Below, in pieces: positions 22,380 to 33,053 of a stretch of DNA of 64,000 bases. The stretch's first letter is position 1; each line of letters opens with the position of its first letter. The position numbers were made by a program, and so were the translations under genes. Source of the DNA: Bettongia penicillata ogilbyi (taxonomy: Eukaryota > Chordata > Mammalia > Diprotodontia > Potoroidae). The stretch covers positions 2,090,001 to 2,154,000 of the forward strand of contig JAJHZJ010000221.1 in NCBI GenBank assembly GCA_023548195.1, given 5' to 3'. The notes beneath the pieces are model-generated. The model worked only from the letters and a program-made list of their open reading frames with translations. It searched no databases and was not told the origin of the DNA.

Positions 22380-22745
22380 GAGTAAGTAGCCATTATAAAT
22401 GGCTGAAGAAGTTATGATATATAAATGTGATGAATACCATTTTGCTGTAAAAAATAATAAAGATGATTTCAGAAAAGCCTGAGAAGATTTATATAAACTG
22501 ATGTAGAATGAAGTAAACAGGACCAGGAAAAAAATTTATACAAAGAGAAGAAAATTGTAAAGCTTGAATAACACAGTATCTGAAAATGGGATTTTGATTT
22601 CTACATTGTGGCCTAAAAATTGTAACGGACATTGTTACTAGCCTAACAAAGGTTAGTAACAATGTATTAGTCTGGAGTCCAAGATGCTGTTTAAGATACT
22701 TTACACTAGTTGGACTAGAAGGAGGAATTAAGAGGAGGGGAGAAA
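22380..22745 (+). repeat. L1 3' end fragment
   Basis: Sense L1 3' landmarks: 'aatggctgaagaagttatga', 'aaagcctgagaagatttata', 'gaatgaagtaaacaggacca'. Strongly diverged. Confidence 0.5.
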
Positions 22746-22789
22746 ACCATGTATATATCCATTATATCCACATATATATATATATTCTC

Positions 22790-23985
22790 TCTCCCTCTCT
22801 CCCCCCACAAATCTTTTCTTTCTCCCACTAAATATATAGCAATTTGATCTATTAGTTATTCTTTCCCTGATAATTATACTTGTATACTTCCTTGTATTTG
22901 CTGTTTGGGATGTTTTTTAAATTGAATAATCTGCTCCTATCTACTTGAGTTTTCTTTTTACAGAAATGTATCATGTCACTTTTTTGTTGAATGTTCATTT
23001 TTTTAAATTGATAATTAGGCTCAGATTTTCAGGGTATGCCATTTTGGGTTGCTGCTTGAGTTCCATTGCTTTGAAAATGTTATTCAGTTCCCTCCTTTAG
23101 TTTCTTATGACTGAAATAATCTTGTGTAATTTAAAATTTCTTACCTTCATATTTGAAGGTCATTCCTGATTGCTTGCAAAATTAGTTCTCTGTCATTGAA
23201 ATTATTCAGTTTAACCATTTACATATCTTGGAGTTTAAAGCACAAAGCTTTGGATTGGTATTTGTTTGGTTTTGTTTGACTTGGCTTTTTTTCTGTAGGC
23301 AATCTGAGTTCTATTGATTAGAGTTCAGTCTTCTATATCACAAGTTCTAAATCTTTTCTTTTGCCTCATTTCCTGCATTATGGACTTAAGAGATTTGGTA
23401 TTTTGGGTTTTTTGGTGTTTTTTTTTAATTTGTTGAGTTTTTCTGAGAGACATGATTCTTATGCCCCATCTTCATGATTACTTGGTTGGGCTTATATAGA
23501 GTCCATATGTCCTTTTAATGCTGGGGGCTTTTTTGCTTTTCTGTCAGATTTTTCCCTATTTCTGCATTGTTATGTTCCATATTTGTTTCATCTTTCTTTT
23601 GCTTCTTTAGTGAGACTTTACGTTAGAGATTCTATTTTTTTCTAAACTGCTGATTGTTTTTTTTGTAATTCTTCACTGAGAGCTTTAAGTTCTGACCTAT
23701 ATTCACTCTTAATTTGTGGTTTTTATTTGTCTTTTGGACCATTCTAAAGATTCATACTATTATCCCGTGCTATCTTGGGAGGCTGTGTGATTCTGTATTT
23801 TATCAGTTATTGCTTCACTTTCCTTTGTCTTATAATATTTGTGAGAATTTTGTATTCTTTTGGAAGATTCACTCTTTATCCTTCCTTCTGGTTTTAAGGC
23901 AATCTCTATTAGTTTGTATGCTGTTGCATTTTATTTTTACTGTGGGTTCTTCCTTATAACACTTTTGTTTGGCATTTCAGCATTT
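22790..23985 (-). other. T-rich stretch, possibly very old antisense LINE
   Basis: Composition (T-rich on the plus strand, lysine-rich on the complement) fits an antisense LINE ORF, but I could not match the order of blocks to the L1s in this window. No supported gene. Confidence 0.25.
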
Positions 23986-24523
23986 TAAAAAATTCCTCAG
24001 GAGCTCACTTTCTGACTTTTCCTCTGTTGTAGAGGAAGCTCCAACATCAATAAGGGTATTATCTAGTTTAGTGTTATTAGTTTGATATTGGGACAAAATG
24101 AAGCACTTAAAAGTCAATCAACATTTAACAGAGGAGATTTACCTTGCCTTAAAACAGCTAGAATATGCAACAAAGATAAAGTAGCTCTTAGCTTCTCTGA
24201 ATGCACCTCATGTCCTTGACTCCATCTGGAAATTTATCTGGCCAATAAGTCATCCTGCTATGATGATTTGTACAACTTTAGACACCCACCAAATATGAGA
24301 GCCCCAGACTGCATGTAGCTGAGACTTATTATGTCCCTAAATGATCATGCAAGTTGTGTCAGGGAAACTAAGGCCAATCAAGCCCTGGGGACAACTTTGT
24401 CTTTCAGGCAACTCCCCCCCACCCCCATGTGCGAATTAGAAGAAAGAAGTTGTGTCCCAGAAATGCTGGTCTTATCACATACCACTCCTTGGTGACAAGG
24501 CCCTAAGAACCTGCTAGAGGATT
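23986..24523. other. flank of the 24.5-kb insertion, possibly ERV-related
   Basis: No gene. A block at 24,436-24,480 ('agaaagaagttg...agaaatgctggtcttatcac') recurs at 30,720-30,763 on the far side of the ERV-like region. A C run sits at 24,414-24,425. Confidence 0.3.
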
Positions 24524-24538
24524 TTCCATCATTTAAAT

Positions 24539-27500
24539 TATTTAATATCTTATTTTCCTCTAATTGCATGTAAAAGCAATTTTTAACTTTTTTTTTAATT
24601 TTGAGTTTTCAATTCCTTCTTTTCCCCTTCATTGAGAAGAAAAGAATTTTATACAGTCATGCAAAAATATCTGTTTTACTCACATGTCTGTGTTACTCAT
24701 GTTATGAAAGAAAACACAAACCAAAAGAAAAAGAAAGTTTAAAAAAGTATGCTTTCATCTGCATTCCCATCATTATTTTTTCTCTATAGATAGATAGCAT
24801 TTTTTCATCAGAAGTCCTTCAGAATTGTCTTGGATCATTGTATAGCTGAAATTAGCTTGGTCATTCACAGCTGATCATCATACAGTATTGCTGTTACTAT
24901 TTTCTCCAGAATATGTTCATTTCACTTTGAATCAGTTCATGTAAGTTTTTACAGGTCTTTCTGAGAGAATCTGGCTCATCATTTCTTATAGTACAGTAGT
25001 ATTCCATCACATACTACAACTTGTTTATCCATTCTCCAGTTGATGGGCAGCCCTTTACAGCTTTATAGCCTTGATAGTTCCAAATTGCTATACAGAACAG
25101 TTGAATCAGTTCACAACTCCACCAAGAATGCAATAATATCTTAGTTTTCCCCTCCAACATTTATCATTTTCATTTTCTCTCACTTAGCCAATCTGATAAG
25201 TGTGGGGTGGTACCTCAGAACTGTTTTAATTTTTATTTCTCTAATCAACTGTGATTTAGAGCATTTTTCCCATATAGCTCTAGTTATCTTTGTTTACCTC
25301 ATCTGAAAACTGCCCATTCATATCTTTTAACCATTTATCAATTGGGAAATGGTGATTATTTTTATAAGTTTGACTCAGTTATCTATATGTTTGAGAAGTA
25401 AGGCCTTTATCAGAGAAACTTGCAGTAAAAGCTTTTCCCCCTACAGTTGAATACCGTATATTTCTGTCTTCTTTCCCACCATTTATCCTATTCTCATTCC
25501 CTTTGCCCACCCTGATCATCTTCAAAAGTGTTTTGCTTCTGTCACCTCCCCCAATCTTCCCTCCCTTCTATCAACTCCACCCCCCTTCTTTTCTCTACAT
25601 CCTCTCTACTTTCATGTAGGGCAATATAGATTTCTGTACTTAACTGAGCGTGTGTGTATTCCCTCTTTGAGTCAATTCCAATGAGAGTAAGGTTCACATG
25701 CTCTTCCCCACCTTCGTGGTACTCCCCTCCATTCTAAAAGCTCTTTTATTTCTCTTTTCTGAGATAATATACCCCATTCTATCTTTTCCTTTTCCCTTCT
25801 CCCAGTGCATTCCTCTTTCTAATCCCTTAATTTTATTCTTAACTCATACCCATGCCCTCCGTCTATGTATACTCCTTTAATTGCCCTAATAATGAGGAAA
25901 TTCTTATGAGTTACAAATATCTTCCCATGAATGAATGTAAACAATTTAACCCAATTGAATCCCTTATGATTTTTCTGTCCCCTTTACCCCTTGAGTCTTA
26001 TATTTGAAAGTCATATTTTCTATTCAGCTCTGGTCTTTTCATTTATCAGGAATGCTTTGAAGTCCTCTATTTTCTTGAATATCCACTTTTTCCTCTGAAG
26101 GATTACACTCAGTTTTGCTGGGCAGGTAATTTTTTGTTGAATTCCTAACTCTTTTGTCCTCCAGAATATCATATTCCAAGCCCTCTGATCCTTTAACGTA
26201 GAAACTGCTAAGCCTTGTGTTATCCTGATTGTACTTTCATAATATTTCAATTGTTTCTTTCTGGCTACTTGTAACATTTTTTCCTTGACCTAGGAGCTCT
26301 GATTTAACTTAGCTATAATATTCCTGGGAGTTTTCACTTTTGGACCTCTTTCAGGAGGTGATTAGTGGATTCTTTCCATTTCTATTTTATCCTCTAGTTG
26401 TAATATATCGTAGTTTTCCTTGATGATTTATTGAAAAATGATATCTAGACTTTTTTTATCATGACTTTCAGGTACTCTAATGATTCTTAAGTAATCTCAC
26501 TTCAATCTATTTTCCAGGTCAATTGATTTTCCAGTGAGATATTTCACATTTTCTTCTATTTTTTTCATTCTTTTGATTTCATTTTATTGTTTATTGATAT
26601 CTCATAGAGTCATTAATTCTCATTTACCCATTCTAATTTTTAAGGAATTATTTTCTTCGGTGAACTTTTGTACCTCCTTTTCCATTTGGCCAATTCTGCT
26701 TTTTAACGAGTTCTTCAGTGAATTTTTGCATATCTTTTTCTGTTTGACCAGTTTTGCTTTTTAAGGCATCCTTCTCTTCATTGGATATTTGTGCCTCTGT
26801 TATAATTTAGCTTATTCTGTTTTTAAGGTGTTATTTTTCATCTGTATTTAAGTGACTAGTTTACCAAGATGTTTATTCTTTTTTCATGATTTCCTTACAT
26901 CACTGTCATTTCTTCTTTTCTCTTATATGATTTTTCAAATTCTTTTTGAGTTTTTCTAGGAATTCTTTTTGGGCCTAAGACCAATTTACATTTTTTTATT
27001 TGAGGCTTGGGATGCAGCAATTTTGAATTTTTTGTCTTCTTCTGACTTCGTGTTTTTCGATCTTCCATGTCATTGTAACTTTCTGTGGTCAGTACCTTTT
27101 TTGTTTTTGTTTGCTCATTTCTTCAAACTATGTCTTGACTTTTAAGTTTGTATTAAAGTTGGACTCTGCTTTCAGGGTGGAGGGGGCAATGTCTCAAACT
27201 TCAGGTTTTTTGTCCAGCTGTTTTCAGGGCTAATTCTGGGGACCTGTAAGTTTTTGGTTCTTCCAAGAAGGTGTAATCCAAGGAGAGAAGTGTTTACTAC
27301 TCTCATGGTCTTTGCTCTGGTCTGTGAGTGACGACAAGCAGTCTTTTCTGCCCTGGAACTGTGACCAGCATTCTTGCTCCCCTGCAGCCACAAACTCTGG
27401 TGTACTACTGCTCTTCCTCACCCTGGGACTATGACCCAGGACTTCAACCTGGATCCGAGTATGGGCAATGCAACACAGTCGTGCCCCAGTACCAGCAGAG

Positions 27501-27856
27501 GGACCCCTGTAATCTTCTTCTAACCAGTTGTCTGACCCACTTACCATCAGTGGACTGAGAATTCTGGATATTGCCACTGCCACCTCTGATTCAGTCACTT
27601 CCAGGTCTGGGGCATCGCCTGCACCGACAAAGCCTGTACTGGACTGTGCTCCACTCTCACCCCTGTATGATACACCTTCCCTGATGACCTTCTAAGTTGG
27701 CTTGGGCTAGAAAATTGTTTCACCTCATCCCTTTGTGGGTTCTGTTGCTCCAGAATTCTTTATGAGGCATTTTTAAAAGTTGTTTGGAGGGGAATTTTGG
27801 AAAGCTCAGGTGAGTCCCTGCCTTTTCTGTTCTCTGGGCTATGTCCAACTTCAATC
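24539..27856 (-). mobile_element. internally deleted L1 (ORF1 kept, ORF2 mostly lost), 15-bp TSD
   Basis: The element is bounded by the exact direct repeat TTCCATCATTTAAAT (24,524-24,538 and 27,857-27,871). Read on the complement it has an L1 5' UTR (27,850 to about 27,100), decayed ORF1 (about 27,000-26,010) and the ORF1-ORF2 intergenic region (26,000-25,450). It then joins abruptly to the C-terminal end of ORF2 and the 3' UTR (25,440-24,540). The join is near 25,441-25,450; endonuclease and reverse transcriptase are absent. This is a HAL1-like structure but with about 0.5 kb more of the ORF2 end than the other HAL1s here. It is old, with many frameshifts. Confidence 0.75.
26020..26277 (-). 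pseudogene. L1 ORF1p C-terminal domain remnant
   Basis: An 85-codon remnant of the nucleic-acid-binding end of ORF1p. 'LQVARKKQLKYY' and 'PAKLSVILQ' correspond to 'LQAARKKQFQYC' and 'PAKLSIILQ' in the intact copy at 37,266-38,366. It covers the end of the RRM and the C-terminal domain only; upstream the frame is broken. Confidence 0.75.
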
Positions 27857-27871
27857 TTCCATCATTTAAAT

Positions 27872-30760
27872 GCTTATATAGTAGAAAGTCCTCCTGTCAA
27901 GAGTAGTGCTAAGAGAAAGAAAAGTAGAAAAGATGAAAAAATCAAAAACAAACAAAATAAAATAAAAATGATGAGAACAACATTCAAAAATCCTAGGACT
28001 TTTCTTCTTTCTTTTGAAAGAACAAGTCACAAGTCATTTACTAGCCTATGTCATGGACGAGGCCAAATCTTTTCAGTTCACAGCAGGTCTCCTAATGCAA
28101 ACTAGTGACAACAAGCCAAAGTAGTACCAAAAAGAACACAGAGTACACAGGATGACACTTCCAGGAGAGTCGTAGATTTCTTCTCTTGGTGGCAGAGAGC
28201 TAGAGCAGATCCAGGAATGTCAGGGTCAGAATAAGTACACTTCTGGTACAGTCAGAAATTTTTTATCTCTCATCAAAGGTTATTTATAGCAAAGAGAATA
28301 AAAGGTCATGATCCTCTCTCAGGAAATCTATCCCAGGATCTAAATTGATACAGAACTGTGCCACCATACAATTAGTGTTCCCTGGCCCATCTGCCATAAT
28401 CTCTGCCTCCCTTAGAGATACATCAAGGGAATCATACAAAATCTTTTCCCCTTTAGAGGCCTCTGGATGGGTTGCTCCCCAGTTCCACAGTGGTTAAATA
28501 AAATCTCTTATCCTCATCCAATGGCCACCAAAATGACTAAGGGATCCCCTTTCTTCCAGGTAAATACTTAACAGTTTTATCTCCCCCATGATATTAGAAA
28601 GCAAGATGTCTCCCTACAATAATACCCTATCCTTTCCCCTGATCCCTTTCTGGGGAGGACTTCCCTGAACCTTCCCAGAAGAAAAGAAGTCTCCCAATTG
28701 TAACCTGAGCTACTTCTCCATGGTGTATGGAGCCCTCTTAGGAGGCAAGGACCTTGATGCCAAGACAACTCTGTGCTGAGAAAGGGTTGGAGAGGATCAG
28801 CCAGAACTCCCTCTGAAAACAGCACATCCTTATCAGGTAAGTCTTTATGGAAACAAGATCCAAGATTCCACTGGTTAAGAGGTATTCCCTTTCCAGGGCA
28901 GCACTGATTTAGAGACATGTATCTATCTCCTGTTACCAGATTAGTGGCTGCAGAATTTCAGTTGTATATGCAACTGTAGCCAATGGAGTTATCCATTAAC
29001 CAGGCAAAATGGTATTACTTGGGAGCCAGGTCCTTATGTAGGGTAGTCCATGAGCCAGTAGAAGAGGCAAGGTTCCAGTGTCTGGCCTGGTGGCCTCAGT
29101 CTCTGGTCTAGTCAACACCTGGTTATGAAGGGTACAAACACCAGAGGAACCCAGGCAGAGATGATTTCTAATGTACCTCTATCATTTCTGGGAAGCACAT
29201 TTGACTGTTACTAAGTTCTAGGTGCTGTTAAACAGTTGATAAAGGGTCATATAATCACCCTTTGTCTAGATTTGCCTGTTATGGGTTGGGGGATGCAAGA
29301 AGATCCCAACAGGATTTCCATATGGAGAATGATGTAGGTTCTCAAAAACCTAGAGTCCAAAAAGTTTCTGATATTCCTTCTTAGATCATGGGAAGCAAGT
29401 GTCAGTAGCTTATTGTAGACTGTTTGGAATCCTCTGGGTTTTGCTCCACCTTTATTCCCCAAAATTTAACTGAGTAGGCTGACCTCTATTTTCTAAGGGT
29501 TAATTTCCCATATGATCTGTAGTGTCCACTACTGTGGCCTCACCTGGGTTATTCAATATTATGTCATCAACATAGTGGTGTACATCCGTGCCCTCAGGTG
29601 GGGGACCTCTTTCAGATCTCAGTTCACTATAATGTGGCAGTAGAAGAAAGAGTTCAAGTTACTATGAGGAAGGATGTAAAGGTGAAAGACACCTTCCCAG
29701 ATGAAAGCAAACCACTCCTGACAAGACTTAGCCCCCAGAATAGAGAAAGCATGGGTAAATTTGATTTCTCCCATACGTTCACCTGAACTACCTAGTCTAC
29801 AACATTGACAAGATTAGGAACAGTTGTAGAGGCAGATGTGATAACATTCAGCTCCCACTAGTCCAGCTTATAGCTGCCATTGCCTTCCTTGAAGGTAATA
29901 CAAGACTGTTGAAAGCGTATCTGATATAACAAAGTACTCCACCTTCCTTCATGTCTCTATCACTATAGAAGAAATGTTTTCCACTCTTCTGGGTTGTCCA
30001 ATTTGTTTGGTGTTAGCTACATGAAAGAGTTCAAGTAATTTTAAGAATTTCCACTGGGCCTTACCCCCAGTAACATGGCTAGAGGTTGCTGAAAAGGTCC
30101 ACATAATACTATGCTCATAATACTGCTTCCCTCTATGATCTCTGGCCTTCCCTGGATGATATAAGTGAGGCAGAGATTTTTGCAGGGTGGGGAACCTGCA
30201 GCCTCAAGCCCCCCTGATTTAGAGAATTACTCAGGTTTGGATAAGGCTGAAGGGCTATTGGAGTCCTTCATTTTTCTGTATGGTCTTACTAGCACCTGGC
30301 TAGTATGGTCTTACTAGCACCTTACCAGCACCTGGGCTGGCCATTATCTGCTTTCTTTTCAACCTCCTGTTTCAGGAGCCACCCCCAAAGCTCCCTCCTG
30401 AGCTTATCCCCTGCTGCCTAACTAGTAGGGCAGCAGCTGGGTCTGACTGTCCTCACTACCTCATTCCCAAAGTCCTCTTTGCATGCACAACAGTATTTGC
30501 TTAAGTCCCAACCATCCTGACCTCCAATTTGGATTTCACCGGTTGATCAGTCAGTCCACACCCATGTGGCTGTGTGATGGGGGAACACATAGATAAAGCC
30601 ACTCACCGAATCTGAGAGACCCAGATTTCACTTTTTATGTAACTGGAACTTTTTATCCTCATGGATAATCAGAAAGTTGCAGTAAAGGTAAGGTCAACCA
30701 GGTTCATGTTGTGGGTAAGAGGAAAGAAGTTGAATTCTAGAAATGCTAGTCCTATCATAT
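27872..30760 (-). pseudogene. decayed endogenous retrovirus pol region, ERV-L-like
   Basis: On the minus strand a retroviral reverse transcriptase catalytic motif, Y-V-D-D, is encoded at 29,563-29,574. The following downstream segments, in shifting frames, keep the order seen in ERV-L-type pol: a connection-domain 'KKE.QKL.GL' block near 29,370-29,400, then an RNase H-like stretch toward 28,580-28,920 (113-codon remnant). Every segment is broken by stops and frameshifts. I see no gag or env and no clear LTR or primer-binding site. A 23-bp tandem duplication sits at 30,276-30,322. The class assignment is from memory of block order and is tentative. The locus cannot make protein. Confidence 0.55.
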
Positions 30761-30764
30761 TCTC

Positions 30765-31030
30765 ATTTATTGTTGTTATCCTTGTCATTCAGGCATTTCT
30801 GACTCTATGTAACCATATGGACAAGTCCATTCAGTTTTCTTGGCAAAGATACTAGAGTGGTTTGCCAATTTTGTCATTTGCCAGTTTTGTCATTTCCTTC
30901 TCCAATGTCTCCCCATTTTACAGATGAGCAACTGAGGAGAACAGAGGATAAGTGACTGCCCAGGGTCACACAGCTAGTAAATATCTGAGGCTGGATTGGA
31001 ACTCAGGACTTCTTGACTCCAGTCCAGGCT
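30765..31030 (-). repeat. Mar1-type SINE with internal duplication
   Basis: Complement copy: tail 'cttgtcattcaggcatttct', core 'cagggtcacacagctagtaa', tRNA end near 31,030. A short segment ('tttgtcatttgccag') is duplicated at 30,866-30,892. Confidence 0.85.
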
Positions 31031-31204
31031 GCCTCTGCCTCAATTTCTTCATATAAAGGCATAAAAGGGTCACCAACCTGTGTCCCTACCCTCAATACAC
31101 TGGGACACAGGCAGAAGGGACAAATCTAATCTTACATGGTTTTAGTCTCCTTTCCTTCAAGACAAACTGGACTACTAACCAAAATCCCCATTTGGTTTTC
31201 CTTT
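31031..31204. other. spacer between two SINEs
   Basis: Unassigned sequence between two minus-strand SINEs; no gene. Confidence 0.4.
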
Positions 31205-31456
31205 CCTTGTTTTTGTTCATTTTTTTCAGTCATGTCCAACTCTTTGTGACCCCATTTGGGGTTTTCTTGGCTTGAGTGGATTGACATTTCCTTCTCCAGC
31301 TCATTTTACAGATGAGGAAACTAAGGCAAACAGGGGTAAGTGACTTTCCCAGCGTCACACAGCTAATCAGTGTCTGAGACAGGATTTGAACTCACGAATA
31401 TGAGTATTCCTGATTGCAGATTTGGTACTGTCCTCACTGTGCCACCTAGCTGCTTT
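31205..31456 (-). repeat. Mar1-type SINE
   Basis: Complement copy: tail 'tttcagtcatgtccaactct', 'gtgaccccatttggggtttt', core 'gcgtcacacagctaatcagt', tRNA end 'tgtgccacctagctgct'. Confidence 0.9.
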
Positions 31457-31769
31457 AGCTGCCTTTGCTTATTTGGCTGCTACCTACTGCATTTTGCTAC
31501 AGGGACTGGAGAGAGATCAACATAGATGTTCTGGGGGAGACTCTTTGCAAACTTTAGGGTTCCTAAAGCTTCATCCCACTGAGAAGGCATTTTCAGTCCT
31601 TTAGCTACCACAGCTACATAGGGGTACAGGTGATAGATTCCCACAGAACATCTGCAGAGGAGTGGGGAATCCCAAGACAGACCCCAGGCACAAGGCAATG
31701 AGTTAGCTTAGGTCCCTGCTACAGAGGAGCCTGTTGTCATTGACCTCCTTAAAAATATGCCTAGGATTG
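31457..31769. other. spacer, nothing identified
   Basis: Two overlapping short frames on opposite strands (31,422-31,604 and 31,480-31,698) have no supporting signals. Confidence 0.35.
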
Positions 31770-31857
31770 GAATATTTTCCTTTCCTTTCCTTTCTTTTTC
31801 CTTTCTTTTCCTTTCCTCTTTCCTTTCTTTTCCTTTCCCTTTTCCTTTCCTTTCACC
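31770..31857. repeat. (TTTCC)n polypyrimidine microsatellite
   Basis: About 88 bp of almost pure C/T on the plus strand, built of TTTCC and TTTTCC units. Confidence 0.9.
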
Positions 31858-31859
31858 TG

Positions 31860-32328
31860 TCCTGTCCTTTCCCAAAACCTCAAGCCTACTGCATTCTGAA
31901 GCTGGGATGACAATGGGCCTCTGCCTAAGGGCTCTTCTGGACCTCCCCTAGCTTTAGAGTCATTTTCTATAGTAACTGTTGCTGTTTCCTTCCCAGCTTG
32001 ATGTCTTTCTTTTTCTTGGCCTCATTAAAGGGGCCATCATCCCCTGGCTACTTCTTAAACAGGCCTATTCAATGAATGGGTGTTGCCTCACCCTAAGTGA
32101 GTACCTGCAAAGACCTTGGCCTACAGAGCCCAAGGTCTCCCAGTGCATTCTGGGTCATCTCCAGTCATCCTAATGACTATCTGGTCACTGGATTCAGATG
32201 GCTCTGGAGGAGAAGTGAGTCTGGTGACCTGCACAGCCTTCCCTCACTCAAAACAAAGTCAAGGGCAAGTCATGTCATCATTTCTCTTGATGGTATGGTC
32301 TTCTTCGGCAATGAAGGATGAACACAGG
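31860..32328 (+). repeat. marsupial interspersed repeat (SINE-like), family name not recalled
   Basis: Recognised by a characteristic order: 'tgcattctgaagctgggatg', 'cagtgcattctgggtcatct', 'cagatggctctggaggagaa', 'tgcacagccttccctcactc', 'aaagtcaagggcaagtcatg' and the end 'ggcaatgaaggatgaacaca'. It is a common marsupial repeat. The open frames in it are not genes. Confidence 0.6.
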
Positions 32329-32344
32329 ATTGGAATATCTGTGT

Positions 32345-32585
32345 CATAGATATTTTAGAAACTTTCTGTAATTTTATATTGCTTTCCAGAATGATTGAAC
32401 CAATTCATAGATCTACGAAGAGTATACTTTTGTCTGTCTTTACACAGCCCCCTCCAATAGTTCCATCTTTGGTCATGTTGCAAATTTGCAGGGTGAGAAA
32501 TTGTTTTCATTTATATTTCTTGTCATATATTTCTTGTTCATATTTGATGTCTCTGAAATTACATTTCATTCAATATTTTTAAGCT
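32345..32585 (-). pseudogene. L1 ORF2 C-terminal fragment
   Basis: It matches, block for block, the complement of the L1 ORF2 end seen at 33,760-33,930: 'ttccagaatgattgaaccaa', 'cccctccaatagttccatct'. Short and decayed. Confidence 0.6.
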
Positions 32586-32589
32586 CTAG

Positions 32590-33034
32590 GATTTTAATAG
32601 GTAGAAATAAATAATGAGGTTATCACATGTTTAATGTGACTATAGGATCTATATAGGATCCTTCCCAAAAATCTAAAAGTATTTTTTTTAATTTAGAGCA
32701 GTAGTGCACTGTAGTGAAGGAAATCTTGCCACGAATATCAGAAATTTACTAGAATCAGAAATGAAAGGAAAAAAATATTTATCACATGAGACCCATTATT
32801 CTCACTTAGTGAAAGAAATATGGTATCCTTTCAACCCCCATGACTTTCAGTTTTCTATTTTTAATTAGAATCATAAGAGTAAATTAAAGTTGTATAATTT
32901 CAAATATAGAACCAATTTTAAATTCAAGAAATTATAAATCAGTGTTCTATTAGCTAAATAATTTGACTTAGGTACTCTTTATAATGTGATCTTTTTTAAC
33001 CAAAAGTTTAAAACTATTATGTACAAATAAGCAA
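32590..33034. other. intergenic, AT-rich, nothing identified
   Basis: No repeat or gene recognised. Confidence 0.4.
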
Positions 33035-33053
33035 TTTCCTATGAATCTATTAA

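Noticed and set aside
30276..30322. 23-bp tandem duplication (tatggtcttactagcacc unit) as a regulatory repeat
   Set aside because: Only two units inside a decayed ERV region; most simply a local replication slip.
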